Assembly: GCF_024166365.1 (NCBI RefSeq)
Contig: NC_064825.1
Location: forward strand, 104,670,480-104,734,479
Source of the DNA: Elephas maximus indicus
Taxonomy: Eukaryota; Chordata; Mammalia; Proboscidea; Elephantidae
DNA: 64,000 nucleotides
Direction: 5' to 3'
The number at the start of each line of letters is the position of its first letter. Position 1 is the stretch's first letter. Under the pieces are notes generated by a model. That model saw nothing but the letters and a program-made list of their open reading frames with translations. It did not search any database and had not been told where the DNA came from. The position numbers were made by a program, and so were the translations under genes. Below, piece after piece: positions 47,030 through 60,100 of the stretch.

Positions 47030-47074
47030 TTATTCTTCATAAGAAACCACCACCAACCTGTTCCACAACTTCCT
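47030..47074 (-). pseudogene. Olfactory receptor remnant (last 14 codons)
   Basis: The minus strand reads RKLWNRLVVVSYEE and a TAA stop, which aligns with the C-termini of the receptors at 49748 ([14 protein letters not shown]) and 61686 ([12 protein letters not shown]). Similarity ends abruptly at 47074, so all seven helices are missing. With the matching 3' flank this is a third copy of the OR unit, cut either by the duplication breakpoint or by a later deletion. Confidence 0.85.
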
Positions 47075-49199
47075 TCTTTCTGGAAAAGGTTTCCAGAGAA
47101 AGGGAATAGCCTATGTATGTACAGACCCTATGACAAAAGCATACCTTGTCAATAAGAGGAAGAGAAAGGGGTCACATGGACTGGAGGAGTCAGCTAGGTG
47201 TCATCCATAGACAGGTGATCAGAGAGGTAGGAGGATAGCAAGTTTACTGAGGCTTGATCTTTAGCAATTGTAAAGTTTTAGCTTTTACCCTGAGTGACAT
47301 AAAGGCACTATTGTAGTAGAAGAGAGTCATGATATGATCTGACTTAGGAGTTTAAAGTATAAGTCTAGCTGCCATGGTGAGGATAGACTACTGGGGAAGA
47401 GAGGAAAAGGTAAAAGAGGGAGACTAGGTAAGAGGTAATTGCAAAAGTCCAGGTGAAGCATGGTGGTGGCTAGGAATTAGGCAACACCTTTAAAAATGAT
47501 ATGAAGCTCTTGAATTTGGCATATATGTCAGAGTTAAAGTCAACAGGATTTCCTGATAGAGTGGATATGGGTAAAGAGAAAAACAAATAGAACAAATGTG
47601 CCATCAGTAGAGTTGGAGAATGATGTGAGTGGAGTCAGTTTGGGGATGGGAGCAGAATCAGGAATACAGCTTTTGATTTTTTCAGTTTAAGAAATCTATT
47701 TGTCATTTAGATGAAAATACCATGGAAGCAGTTGGATTTCCAAGTCTCTACCTCCAGAAAGAAGTCTGGCTTGAGATATTAATTTGGGAATTTTTTTCAT
47801 GTAAAGAAAGTATGTGAAGGAAGAAGGATAGTTTAACAGGGTTAAATGCTGGTAATGGATTGGATAAGTTGAGAAGTGAGAAATTGCTGTTAGATTTAAT
47901 GATGCAGAGGTCAGAGGTGACCTTGAGAAGAGGAGTTTCAGAAAGCATTAGGTATTGATGTGTGAGTGATGGGGGTTTAAAGAGAATGGAAGGAAAGAAA
48001 TAGAGATAGGAATTATAGTGATGTCTTGAGTTTTGCTGCAAAAGAGAGAGAATGTAATGGGGTATTAGATGATGAAGGAAATGGAGTCAATGAAAAAATT
48101 TTTTTAAGATGAGAGGTAACGGATTGCTTATTTGCTGATGAAACTGATTTCCTAGAGAGGAAAACACAGACGTAGCAAGAGACAGAAAAGATTCTTAGAC
48201 CAGTAGCCTTGTATAAGCAGTGAGGTGATGAGGTCCCATGCAAAAGTAGATTCTGGTTGCCTTGGTAAGGGACACATAAAATTCATTCATAGTAGCAGTT
48301 AAGAAGGCTGCATATAAGTGAATGGATGCTGGAAGATTGATAGATACAGCCATAGGAGTCTGGAAGTTGCTTTTTGATGTTTAAATTATCTCAGTGACAT
48401 ACAAAGAAATTTCATCTAATGTTTTCCTGTAATTTTGATGGTTGTGGTAGTTTTTGGGGCAGATATCTTTCTTCAAATCAAAGCATCCTTCTATTCCTAA
48501 TTTGCTAAGCCTTTGTATCATGAATAATAGCGAATTTCTCAAATTCTAATACAGAGGTAATCACGTAATTTACAAGCTAATATTGATAACATCAAGTCAT
48601 TAGTAACAGCAATTCCTCATAACGACATTAAGACCAAGATTTGTTTCAGAATACAAATTTTCCAAAAAATAAAAAAGGTCAGGCATTGAGCTGTTAAAGA
48701 ATATTTTTAACGGGTAAAGTCTATTTAATGTGAATTAATTTGGGGATCCCACAGAACAGATAATAATTTTGTGAGATAATTGGCAGGTAAGACTACAGCA
48801 TGAATGGTCAGAATAGCTCATATATGCAACAGGAGATATAGCTTCTGAGCCTACTTTATTAAGGCTGACTTAAACAAGATGGCGATTTATTTCCCTCTTT
48901 CATAAAAAAAGCCTGTGGCAAGTATTGTGTGGCTGGTATGACAGCTCCACAACATCAAGTTTACAGACTCCTTCAGTCTTGCTTTTCCACTAAGCTTAAT
49001 ACACATCCTCATTGTCCAACACACCTGCTTGAATTCGGGTACAATTCAACATTCACAGAATTACCATTTACATTATCACTTTCATTTACATTTTATTGAC
49101 CAGAGCATAGTCATATGGTCACACCTAGCCATATGGAATGTTGGAAAATGCAGTCTTCTAGCTAGGCAGTAACGTATCTTTAAAACAAACAACAACAAC
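47075..49199. other. Ancient repeats and unassigned DNA
   Basis: 47160-48330 resembles a very old mammalian repeat common across placentals (AGGTAATTGCAAAAGTCCAG, then CAACAGGATTTCCTGATAGA), family not assigned. 48850-49060 looks like another old repeat (AACAAGATGGCGATTTATTT). Neither encodes a protein, and no host gene is seen. Confidence 0.45.
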
Positions 49200-49322
49200 A
49201 ACAAAAATTGCTTTCCAGTGAATTTTGATTCATGGAGATCCTATAGGAGAGAGTGGTGAGTTCAAATCACTGACTTTTTGGTTAACAGCTGAATGGTTAA
49301 CCATTGCACCACCAGGGCTTCT
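49200..49322 (-). mobile_element. AfroSINE with internal deletion, at left edge of OR copy B
   Basis: CAGTGAATTTTGATTCATGG, then TTTTTGGTTAACAGC and GCACCACCAGGGCTTC. The middle is shortened. It matches the position and direction of the SINE at 43615-43815. Confidence 0.85.
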
Positions 49323-49747
49323 TAGCTGGAATCAGTGTCCTAAAAGTAAACTTGTTTTTCAGTTAAAGAGTTTCAGGAAGCTCCTGTTCTTAATCTCTAC
49401 AATATTTTTTGTCTTCCCTCCATGAAGTTTCTTCAAAGCATGGTATGAATGGCAAGAACTTTAGTAGATAATCTGATTCCCCTTTTTACTGATTTCCTTT
49501 ATTATTATATTCTTAAAAAGCATAAAATTCAACTCTCTTCAAATCTTATATAAGGATACTGAATTGCCAACATGGAGTAGAAGAGTGATCTGAGGGCAGA
49601 AGTAGCATTTCCGGACCTCCACTTTAATATTTTTCTGTTTTATTATATTACCTTCTGTTTTACAAGGTCCATCCCCTATAAAGTTCTTGGCTAAGCCCAT
49701 TTTGAATTCTTTCATTTTGAAATTTTATATTTATTCAGTTAAATGTT
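49323..49747. repeat. OR 3'-flank duplication, copy B
   Basis: The uninterrupted form of the flank: GATTCAG-like SINE edge, AATCAGTGTCCTAAAAGT, GCATGGTATGAATGGC (the empty site of the MaLR insertion), then the run to the receptor stop codon. It probably includes the receptor's 3' UTR. Confidence 0.88.
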
Positions 49748-50683
49748 TTATTTTTCATCAGAAATCACCATCAATCTCATATACAACTTCCTCATGGCAT
49801 TTTGCACTTCCTTATTCCTGAAAGTATAAATCAAAGGATTCAGCAGGGGAGTTAGGATGGTGTAAAATATGGTGACCATCTTGTCAAAGGAGAAAGCAGA
49901 TGGAGGTCGTGTATACACAAATATGCATGGGACAAAGTACAAAACCACGACAGTAATGTGAGATCCACAAGTGGAGAGAGCTTTCCACTGACCTTCAAAG
50001 CTATGAGTTCTCAATGAGAACAAGATGAAACAATAGGAGATAAGCAACAAAGAGAAGTTTATGATGCAGATAAACCCACTATTGGCAACCACCAAAAGGC
50101 CAAGGATGTGAGTGTCAGTGCAGGCAAGCTCCAATAATGGGTATAAATCACATATGAAGTGATCAATGACATTGGGGCCACAGAAGGGCAGCTGGAAAGT
50201 AAAGAGAATTTGTATCACAGAATGCAAGAAGCCCCCTGTCCAGGCTACCCCCATCAGAATGCCACAGAGCCTCCAGTTCATGATAGAGGAGTAATGCAAC
50301 GGCTTGCAAATGGCCACATAGCGGTCATAGGCCATGGCGGTGAGAACAATCATCTCCACTCCGGCAAAGAAGTGTTCAGCAAAAAGCTGAGTCATACAGC
50401 CCTCAAAGGAGATGGTTTTCCTCTCTTGGAGAGAATCTACAATCATCTTTGGAGCAATGACAGAAGAGAAGCACACATCCAGGAAGGACAGGAAAGCCAG
50501 AAAGAAATACATGGGAGAGGTCAGGAGTGCCGGGCTCGTACTGATGGTCACCACAATTAGCAAATTACCCCCAATAGTTGCCATGTAGATTGACAAAAAT
50601 ACAACAAATCCTATTTTTTGAACATTTGGATTCTGTGAAAGCCCCAAGAGGATGAATTCAGTTACAAAACTTTGATTTTGCAT
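49748..50683 (-). CDS. Olfactory receptor, OR4C-like (copy B)
   Basis: A class II odorant receptor of 311 residues. The frame is open from an upstream ATG at 50782, but [10 protein letters not shown] at 50683 is the usual family start and carries the N-terminal sequon NQS. Hallmarks: [13 protein letters not shown] at 57-69, TM3 cysteine 96, [12 protein letters not shown] at 120-131, loop cysteines at 168, 178 and 188, KALSTCGSH at 234-242 and NPLIYTFRN at 282-290. No stop or missing motif, so it looks functional. On the minus strand a pyrimidine-rich TCATAATTTCAG ending at 50730 could be the splice acceptor of a 5' non-coding exon, as OR genes often have; the same site exists in copy C. Copy C (61686-62615) is its close duplicate. 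Confidence 0.96.
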   Translation of the reverse strand: MQNQSFVTEFILLGLSQNPNVQKIGFVVFLSIYMATIGGNLLIVVTISTSPALLTSPMYFFLAFLSFLDVCFSSVIAPKMIVDSLQERKTISFEGCMTQLFAEHFFAGVEMIVLTAMAYDRYVAICKPLHYSSIMNWRLCGILMGVAWTGGFLHSVIQILFTFQLPFCGPNVIDHFICDLYPLLELACTDTHILGLLVVANSGFICIINFSLLLISYCFILFSLRTHSFEGQWKALSTCGSHITVVVLYFVPCIFVYTRPPSAFSFDKMVTIFYTILTPLLNPLIYTFRNKEVQNAMRKLYMRLMVISDEK

Positions 50684-51850
50684 GATGTCAGAGGAAAAGG
50701 TGAAAGCTACCACAGTGACATTGTAGAATCTGAAATTATGAGAACGAGATATTTGGGTCAGACCAGCATATCGTATTAGCATAGTCTTCAGCAGGTTGGT
50801 GCATCCATAAGCAAAGTTATTTTAAGTGCTTCTGTTGCTGTTAAGAATACAAAATTAGAAATTCTTTGAAGGCAGCAGTGAGACATCAGGCAGAATTGAG
50901 GTTAAATACTTAAAAAAAATAGTCAAAGTTTCTATATGGCAGAAGAGAAACTTTTATATGTTGTTGGAATGACAAATAGTTTTTATCTTAGGTGCCAACA
51001 TTGATTGCTAGTAGTGGTTACCTAGAGTGAATTATTGAGAAGAATTCTGAAGCACATCCACACTCTGAGGAAAGAAGAACTGTAATGTATTAGTTACGCC
51101 TCCCATTGACATGGCTTGGGAACCAGGGTGCCTTGCATGGGAAATGCATCTTTTATCAGAAGACCGCCTTACCTACAAATAGAAGAAGAGATAGCATGTG
51201 GTTTAAGAGGTGCTAGGAAATCATGCCTACTCCCCCAAATATTTCTTTAAAAGTATGAGCTGAAGTGGGCCTTCAAGATGAATTCATTCCTTATAAAAAT
51301 GGAAAGCCTATGGAAAAGTGTCTACCTGTATGCTTAGCAAATAAGTATACATTGTGTTGTTTTTTCTTTTTTATTATTATTCATCATTTTAAAATGAAAA
51401 CAGGAACTAATAAAAATAGTAATACCTACTTCAGAATGTTGTGCTGATGACTAAGTGAAATAATGCAATGAAAGCAATTGCTCAGCACCTAGTGTCCAGG
51501 ATACAGTTCACGTTAGGTCTTATTATCCCTATGTTAATGGTAACGAACTCATGCTTTGAGAGTTTAAGGTCAAAAAATTAACAAAAGGTAGATCTGGGAT
51601 TTTCTTGCTCTAAAGCCCAAGTCCCTTCCACTGGATCAATAAGGAAAGGGTGAGAACATTTGTTTCCTAGGGACAACTTCAGAGCAAGGATGAACTTTCT
51701 ACACTCTTCACACACCTCTCAAGGTTAAAACCTTCTGATTCGTTTGTGTATAAATGAGACATTTCAGAGAAAGAAAATGGGAATGATTTATAATCAGAAG
51801 GTAAATTCCCACCATATGCATCTTATCATATACAAATGACAACACCTTGT
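50684..51850. repeat. OR 5'-flank duplication, copy B
   Basis: Aligns with 62616-63960: CAGGTTGGTGCATCCATAAG, TGAGACATCAGGCAGAA, ACCTACTTC-AATGTTGTGCTGATGACTAA. It holds the presumed promoter and 5' exon of the receptor, but no TATA box or O/E-type site can be fixed by eye. Confidence 0.88.
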
Positions 51851-52476
51851 AGGTAAGAAATAGAAACAACATATTTAATATAAACCTGCTAAGTCTTTAG
51901 TAATTATTAACCAATTAGTTATACGCTGTGGCTCAATATGTTCCAGTACAACTCATGAAGGTACAGCAGTTTCAAAACTGTATAACTTTACTGTAAAATT
52001 GTTCATGCCTAGCTTATCTGATCATCTCACAGGATTATGATGAGGGAATTTTGAAAATGTAAAAATGTTGCTTATGATAAATAACTTGCAAATTGTGATT
52101 AATATTATCCCACTTAATAATCCAGCCGCTTTACCCATTGAAAGCGTTTCCGTGAGTCAACCAGATAATTACTTCCAACTTTTGACTTCATTTTCCATGG
52201 GTAGACTCAGCTTTGAAGGATGAGTGTGTCCTCACCTGTACGTATAGCAGAAATATATCACTTGAATAGTTTACATAATTATGTTTGCTAAAGAGATGAA
52301 TAAAAGGATAGTGGAGCTTATTGTGAGAATTAACAATGAACTGATTTTGTGAATAAAACTAACAAATATACAATTGTGTAGGTTAATGTCTTTGGTTCAC
52401 TTGCTTTAAAACAACCATTTCCTCTTTGTCCCAGGGCCTAGCCAATCCTAAATTATGTCAGCACTATTAACTTCAT
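51851..52476. other. Unassigned intergenic DNA
   Basis: No gene and no named repeat. Its last 11 bases are the left target copy of the AfroSINE that follows. Confidence 0.45.
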
Positions 52477-52647
52477 GGAAAACTTGGTGGTGTAGTGGTT
52501 AAGTGCTACAGCTACTAACCAAAAGGTTGGCAGTTCTAATTAACCAGGTGCTCTTTTTTCTTTGGAAACTCTATGGAGCAGCTCTACTCTGTCTTATAGA
52601 GTAGTCATGAGTCGGAATCCACTGGACGACATTTTTTTTTTTTTTTA
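52477..52647 (+). mobile_element. AfroSINE with 11-bp target duplication
   Basis: Full copy from GGAAAACTTGGTGGTGTAGTG to a T-run after GTCATGAGTCGGAATCCAC. It is flanked by ATTAACTTCAT at 52466-52476 and 52648-52658. Confidence 0.94.
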
Positions 52648-52658
52648 ATTAACTTCAT

Positions 52659-54459
52659 ATACAGCTGCAAGCTGTCACCTTGAAAACAAGAATATAAAAC
52701 AAACCTCAAAAGGTCCTTGTGTCTGTCAACAACCGTTTATTTTAAAAGAAATAATATCAATATATGATCCAACTGTGGCCAGTTTATCCTAGGACCAAAG
52801 CAGGAGAAACAATGAAGTGAAATGAGTAAGAACATCAACTCCAGACTTATACAGGCCTGGGTTCAAATCCAAGCACTTCTATTTGGTTATGTGTCATGGA
52901 ACAAGCTACTTAAAATCCTTGGTTTTCACTTCTGAAAGGTGAGTATAATAAGAATGCCAGTTTATAGAATCTGATAACACAACACACATAAAAACATTCA
53001 GGAGGAGATCAAGCCCCCAGACCACAGACACAGAGAACTGTCAACATTTTTACTTACACTTAATCCCCACCTTACCACGAACAGGTCTTTTACTGATAAG
53101 CTCTTTGACCCATCATTTTATAAATTTAAAAACGCAAATTATTTTATTTGGTCACAGTTGTAGATGTGCTAATTTTTTTAATCCATAGCGCTTCTAAATG
53201 ACCTTTGTAACCCCTTAGTAGCTCTCAAACCCACATGAGTCCACTTCTACTTCAAGTAGCTTTTTTTTTTTTTTTTTACAAAGAAAGTCAGATTTGGTCT
53301 ATATTAATATTTAAATAATACTTAACCTTTTTGCTTCCCCTATAAAGGTAGTTCTAAGACTAATACAATTTTAGAACTAAAATGCTCCTTAGATATTAAC
53401 CAATCAGCCTTTCTTGTATCAGATAAAAAGAGTTTCCAAAATTAGCATTAAAATGCTGAAAATGGAGAACACAATGTGCTCGTGGTTTATGATCACAAAG
53501 TTTAGATTTTAAGTCATTTAAAAGATAATTGTCCTGAATTGGGTCCTAGAGCAGAAAAAGGACAGTGGTGGAAGAACTAGTGAATTATGAATAAAGTCTG
53601 GAGTTTAATTAATAGTAATATCCCAATGTTTGATTCATAATTTTTACACAGGTACTCAGGGTTACCTGACATGTCACCATTAGGGGGAGCCAGGTGAGGA
53701 GTATACAAGAACACTCTATACTATCTGTGCAACTGCTCTGTAAATCTAAAATTACTCAAAATTAAAACATCATTAACAAAGGTGATTGTTCTGTTTCTGC
53801 TATCAAAAATGTAGCCGTGCCAACTTCATCACAGAATAGCCACGTGCCCTTGAACAAACCGCTAAGCCTCAGTGTTCTTGCCTATAAAGTAGGGAGAGTA
53901 ACACTTGTTCAAGTGATTATGAAAGTGATTGACAAAGTACAAAATTTTTAAAATGTGAAATAGTGATGTCGGTATTATTTTTAAGCAGTGACTTCACACA
54001 CACAAAAGTGAGCTAGAAAATTGAATCAGCCTAAATGATAAGCTGTGTGTTAAAGTTGTTGGGGTTTTTTTGTTTTAATTATATCCATTGATAAAATTGC
54101 AAAGAAACTTTTTATTCATGTCATCCCTTTGGAGAACATGTTTGTATCATTTATACTAGTTACCCAAACTCTAAGCAATTCTTTAATGATTGTAAGATGT
54201 TTATGTATTTCTGATAGTTTCAAATGGACATGAAGTTGCAAATAAGTTGTTAGTTAATAATATGAAGACATAGAAAGTGGAGTATTTTTACATTATTTTC
54301 GATGAGAAAAAAAGAAAAGCTGTAATACTCCTGTCCATTTGTATAGAATAATTTTCAAATCTAGAAAAGAGTATATGAAAGTGTAGTTTTCTTTCTCCTC
54401 AGTATGAATCGTCATATAATTCAATGAATATTTAAAATTTTTATTTTTAATTAAGGTTG
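52659..54459. other. Unassigned DNA with an old L1-like 3' end
   Basis: No gene is seen. About 53580-53770 (GGGGGAGCCAGGTGAGGAGT, then CTGTAAATCTAAAATTACTC and AAAATTAAAACAT) resembles the 3' UTR of ancient mammalian L1 copies. The rest is unassigned. Confidence 0.45.
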
Positions 54460-54550
54460 GATGGGACCTGGCTGAATAGTGCTTTGTTCTGTTATATGTG
54501 GGGTGGCTATGAGTTGGAACCAACTCTATGGTACCTAACAACAGCAAAAA
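54460..54550 (+). mobile_element. RTE LINE 3' tail fragment
   Basis: TTTGTTCTGTTATATGTGGG, GGCTATGAGTTGGAACC and GGTACCTAACAACAGC match the RTE 3' end. Severely 5'-truncated. Confidence 0.8.
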
Positions 54551-56188
54551 AACCCCACAACACCATATTTTCCATCAACTAAACACCCCCAAAAAGAAGG
54601 TGGGATTTGGAGATCATTGTATTGTTTATTCAATATGATTTGTTTGTATAGGTGGAATTATCTTGCCTACATAATATGGTTAGATTATTACATTAAAAAC
54701 TTAAAATTATTGTAAACATTCCATAAATAGCCATACCATGAGGTCCAGCCTTCCCAGCCCCTATCTTCAATGTGATATCAATTTTAAATTCATGTCTCCA
54801 TCTTAGGAAGAAGCTTGTTCTGTCCATATTTCTCATAGAAGGTTCCATGGTCTTTTTTTCTTGATAGCCATACACTGCACCAGAGACTGCTTAGAGCCCT
54901 CAGAAGTCCAGCTATGACCTGTGGGCTCTGAGGCATCTCGGGCCTGTGACCTTGCAAGTTTCCCTCCCCACTTCCCGCTGCCTCCATTGCCCACAATTCC
55001 TTCCTATTAGGTTTAATAGGAAACCATAAAATTAATTCTAATGTCTATCTTTCTGACAACAATAGAAGCTTCTGTTTCAACTTTGAAATATACATAACAT
55101 TCAAAAATAAAAGCAGATTTAGTGGTAAGGCTGTCATCTTAAGTAGTGTTTTCATAATTGTCTTTCAAGCAATAAGGATATTAATATACATTTTAGAATG
55201 ACATATGTACACAAATGTGTGCATCAGTCACGTCTGCATATGAATATTTATAAATAAATATGGTTATTACAAATTAAAGGAATAAATTAAAATCCATTCT
55301 TAATTACCCTCATTGTTAAGTTCCTTAGTCCACTGCGTTTTTGATCCAGGATTATTATTATTATTTATGTCAGCAATATTTATATCTTGTCTATCTACCT
55401 GAGCATATTCCCTTCCCTGACGACTCGGGAAATCTCCTCACACTGCAGATGCTTTTCTCTCCCTCAGTGTTGCTCTGCTGATGTCTTTAAACATCTCACC
55501 TTACTCTCACTATTTCAGGAATTAAAAAATAATAATCACCTCTCTCTGTTTCCACCTGTGTCCTTCCTGCTGGATGCCTGAGCCTTCTTTGTTCTTTCTT
55601 AGCAGTTTAGCTCATTTTAGGAGAGAGACACAGGGCACCACAACCAGCACTACAGCAGTTCAGAGCTTCAGTCATTTAGACTTTCTTAAACAACTCTGAG
55701 ACAGAAACCTAACGCTGCCCTTGTGAAAATTTCAAGCCTGAAGACTCTGCTCTGTGATCTGAATAAATCACTCTTTCTTACTCTTAATGCTCTGCCCTGT
55801 GATGTTCGTGGAAACATTAAAACATTAAAGGAGATATTATATACAGGAATTCCGTAAATGATATAGCAGTACCTGAGGTACCAGGCTTCTACCTCAGTAT
55901 TCTTTACAGTCTCAGAAAATCCCACTTTTCAATCGAAACCTCCAGGATGGGGAGAGTACTTGGGGATAAATGATAAATGAGAATATATTCAGAAAGAATG
56001 AATAAAATGCCACGTGGATGCTAGGACAAAATATGGACTTGTCACACTCCTAAATTATATGGATTTGAATTCAAGGTGACAAGCTGAAGACAGATTCATT
56101 TTCATTAGATTTTAAGTAATTGGCACTCAAACCCATAAAAAAGTTCGTATTATAATACCTGATATTTATAGAGCATTTATTACACACT
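54551..56188. other. Unassigned intergenic DNA
   Basis: No supported gene. Short open frames at 54790-54996 and 55686-55925 have no family motif. A short GAATAAATCACTCTTTCTTAC near 55760 is of unclear meaning. Confidence 0.4.
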
Positions 56189-56354
56189 GAAGCCCTGGTG
56201 ACACAGTGGTCAAGAACTTGGCAGCTAACCAAAAGATTGGCAGTTTGCATCTACCAGCCAATCTTGGAAAACCTATGGGGCAGTTCTAATCTGTCCTATA
56301 GGGTCGCTATGAGTCAGAATCAGCTTGATGGCAATGGGTTTTTTGGGTTTTATT
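56189..56354 (+). mobile_element. AfroSINE
   Basis: GAAGCCCTGGTGACACAGTG head, GGCAGTTTGCATCTACC in place of the box B consensus, and TAGGGTCGCTATGAGTC end with GGTTTTTTGGG tail. Confidence 0.92.
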
Positions 56355-57129
56355 ATGCATTACTTCATATATTTCCACAAACCTTACTAATATCATTATC
56401 ATCTTTAAAAATGAGGCACTGAGAATCAGAAAGGTGATGTAAGTAGCCCAAGTGTTCACATCATTGTTAGACTTATGCACTAAATTGGTAGTATGATCCC
56501 AACACTCACACTTGTAAGCACTACATCACATTTTGAAACCCCCTCAGAAAATGCAAAAATGTGAATTATACATCTCACCAATTCCTTGAAAATTGTTAAC
56601 AGTTCCTTGAAAATTCTGTGATGGCAATCTCCTATTCTTTATCAAGAAAAGTCCATTCAGTGGCCGGATAAAATGTAAAGGTTGTTTCCAAGTCTTGTTT
56701 CTACATCTAAAGGAGACAGAGAAAGAGCCTCACAAGCACTCCAGGTAGAGGATGTTGCCCACTGCCTCTCAAGTGCTACTTTCAACATGGTCTCAAGGAA
56801 CAAAAAATAAAGAAGGAAAATTTCCTTCTTTAGTTCCAAGTGGAATTTAAAGAGATTTCCCTGAGAGGACAAGAAGCTGTAGAACTGCCTCTCATTTGTC
56901 CTCTGCGGTTTGAAAATTTTCCATCAGTATGATTCTTGAAGACATGGTTTTATGTGGTTTGACTTGCTTAAGTGTTTGCAAAACTTTTATGGCCCTGACC
57001 ACTCAAGTTATTTTTTCTCATTCCTTCTTCTTTTTTTAACTGTTCCCGAGTTTCTATTTGAAGGTGCACAAATTTCCCTTCACATTCAGGAATGAAACCT
57101 ATGTATGCTGGGATGGAAACTACTTTGGG
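56355..57129. other. Unassigned intergenic DNA
   Basis: No gene or named repeat is recognised up to the truncated L1 that begins near 57130. Confidence 0.45.
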
Positions 57130-60100
57130 TTAAGGACAGGACATCCAGAAAGAAGCTCAATAAAGACACGGAAGATCTAAAGGCCACAATCAACCAACTT
57201 GACCTCATAGACACTCCACCCACCGGCAACCAAATATACTTTCTTTTCTAGTGCACATGGAGCATTCTCTAGAATAGACCACGTATTAGGTCACAAAGCA
57301 AGCCTTAGCAAAATCCAAAACATTGAAATATTATGAACCATCTTCTCTGAACCTAAGGCCATAAAAGTGGAAATCAATAACAGGAAAAGCTGGGAAAAGA
57401 AATCAAATACTTGGAAACTGAGCAATACCCTGCTCTAAAAAGACTGGAGTATAGAAGACATTAAGGATGGAATAAAGAAATTCATAGAATCCAATGAGAA
57501 TGAAAACACTTCCTATCAGAAACTTTGGGACACAGCAAAAGCGGTGCTCAGAGGCCAATTGATATCAATAAAAGCACACGTCCAAAAAGAAGAAAGGGCA
57601 AAAAATCAAAAAATTATCCCTATAACTTGAACAAAGAGAAAGAGAGCAAAAAAAGAAATCCACAGGCACCAGAAGAAAACAAATAATAAAAATCAGAGCT
57701 GAACTAAATGAAATAGAAAACAGAAAAACAATCAAAAGAACTAACAAGACCAAAAGCTGTTTTTTTGAAAAAATCAACAAAATTGATAAACCACTGGCCC
57801 AACTGACAAAAGAAAAACAGGAGAGGAAGAAAATAACCTGACGAAGAAATGAGATGGGCGATATTACAACAGACCCAACTGGAATTAAAAGAATCTTATC
57901 AGATTACTATGAAAAACTATACTCAAATTTGAAAACCTCAAAGAAATGGATGAATTTCTAGAAACACACTACCTACCTAAACTAACACAAACAGAGGTAG
58001 AACAACTAAATAGACCCATAACAAAAGAAGAGATTGAAGAGGTGATCAAAAAACTCCCAATAAAAAAAGCCCTGGTCCAGATGGCTTCACTGCAGAGTTC
58101 TACCAAACTTTCAGAGAAGAGTTAACACCACTGCTACTAAAGGTATTTCAGAGCATAGAAAAGGATGGAATACTACCAATCTCATTCTATGAAGTCACTA
58201 TATCCCCGATACCAAAACTAGGTAAAGACACCACAAGAAAAGAAAATTATAGACCTATATCCCTCATGACTGTAGATGCTAAAATCTTCAACAAAATCCT
58301 AACCATTAGAATTCAACAACATATCAAAAAAATAATTCACCACGACCAAGTGGGATTCATATGGTTCAACATTAGAAAAACAATTAATGTAATCCACCAC
58401 ATAAATAAAACAAAAGACAAGAATCACATGATTTTATCAATTGATGAAAAAAAGGCATTTGACAAAGTTCAACACTCATTCATGATAAAAACTCTCAGCA
58501 AAATAGGAATAGAAGGAGAATTCCTCAACATAATAAAGGGCATTTATACAAAGCCAACCTCCAACATCACCCTAAATGGAGAGAGCCTGAAAACATTCCC
58601 ACTGAGATCAGGAACCAGACAAGGTTACCCTTTATCACCACTCTTATTCAACATTGTGCTGGAAGTCCTAGCCAGAGCAATTAGGCTAGATAAAGAAATA
58701 AAGGGCATCCAGATTGGCAAGGAAGAAGTCAAAGTATCTCTATTTGCAGATGACATGATCTTATACACAGAAAACCCTAAGGAACCCTCCAGAAAACTAT
58801 TAAAACTAATAGAAGAGTTCAGCAGAGTATCAGGATACAAGATAAACACAAAATCAGTTGGGTTCCTCTACACCAACAAAAAGAACATCGAAGAGGAAAT
58901 CACCAAATCAATGCCAATTACAGTACCCCCAAGAAGATAAAATACTTAGGAATAAATCTTACCAGAGATGTAAAAGACTGATACCAAGAAAACTACAGTA
59001 CACTTCTGCAAGGAACCAAAAGAGACCTACATAAGTGGAAGAACATACCTTGCTCTTGGATAGGAGTACTTAACATTATAAAAATGTCTATTCTACCAAA
59101 AGTGATCTATATATTTAATGCAATTCCAATCCAAATCCCAAGGGCATTCTTTGATGAGATGGACAAACAAATCACCGAATACATATGGAAGGGAAAGAGG
59201 CCCCAGATAAATAAGGCATTACTGAAAAAGAAGAACAAAGTAGGAGGCCTGACTTTATCTGAGTTTAGAACCTATTATACCACCACAGTATTCAAAACAG
59301 CGTGGTACTGGTACAACAACAGATACATGGGCTAACAGAACAGAATTGAGAATCCAGACATAAATCCATCCACATACGAACAGTTGATATTTGTCAAAGG
59401 CCCCCAAGCAGGTAAATTGGGAAAAGATAGTCTTTTTAACAAATGGTGCTGGCATAACTGGATCTCTATCTGCAAAAAAATGAAACAAGACCCATACCTC
59501 ACTCCATGCACAAAAACTAACTCAAAATGGATCAAAGACCTAAATATAAAATCTAAAATGATAAAGATCATGGAAGAAAAAATAGGGACAATGTTAGGAG
59601 CCCTAATATATGGCATAAACAGTATACAGAACATTATAAGGAATGTAGAAGAAAAACTAGATAACTGGGAGCTCCTAAAAATCAAACACTTATGCTCATC
59701 CAAAGACTTCACCAAAAGAGTAAAAAGACTATGTACAGACTGGGAAAAAGTTTTTAGCTATGACATTTCTGATCAGTGCCTGATCTCTAAAATCTACATG
59801 ATACTGCAGAACTCAGCTACAAGAAGACAACTAACCCAATTAAAAAATGGGCAAAAGATATGAATAGACACTTCACTAAAGAAGACATTCAGGTAGCTAA
59901 CAGATATATGAGGAAATGTTCACTATCATTAGCCATTAGAGAAATGCAGATCAAAACTACCATGAGATTTCATCTCACTCCAACAAGGCTCGCATTATTC
60001 CAAAAAACACAAAAGAATAAATGTTGGGGAGGCTGTGGAGAGATTGGAACACTTCTACACTGCTGGTGAGAATGTAAAATGGTACAACCACTTTGGAAAT

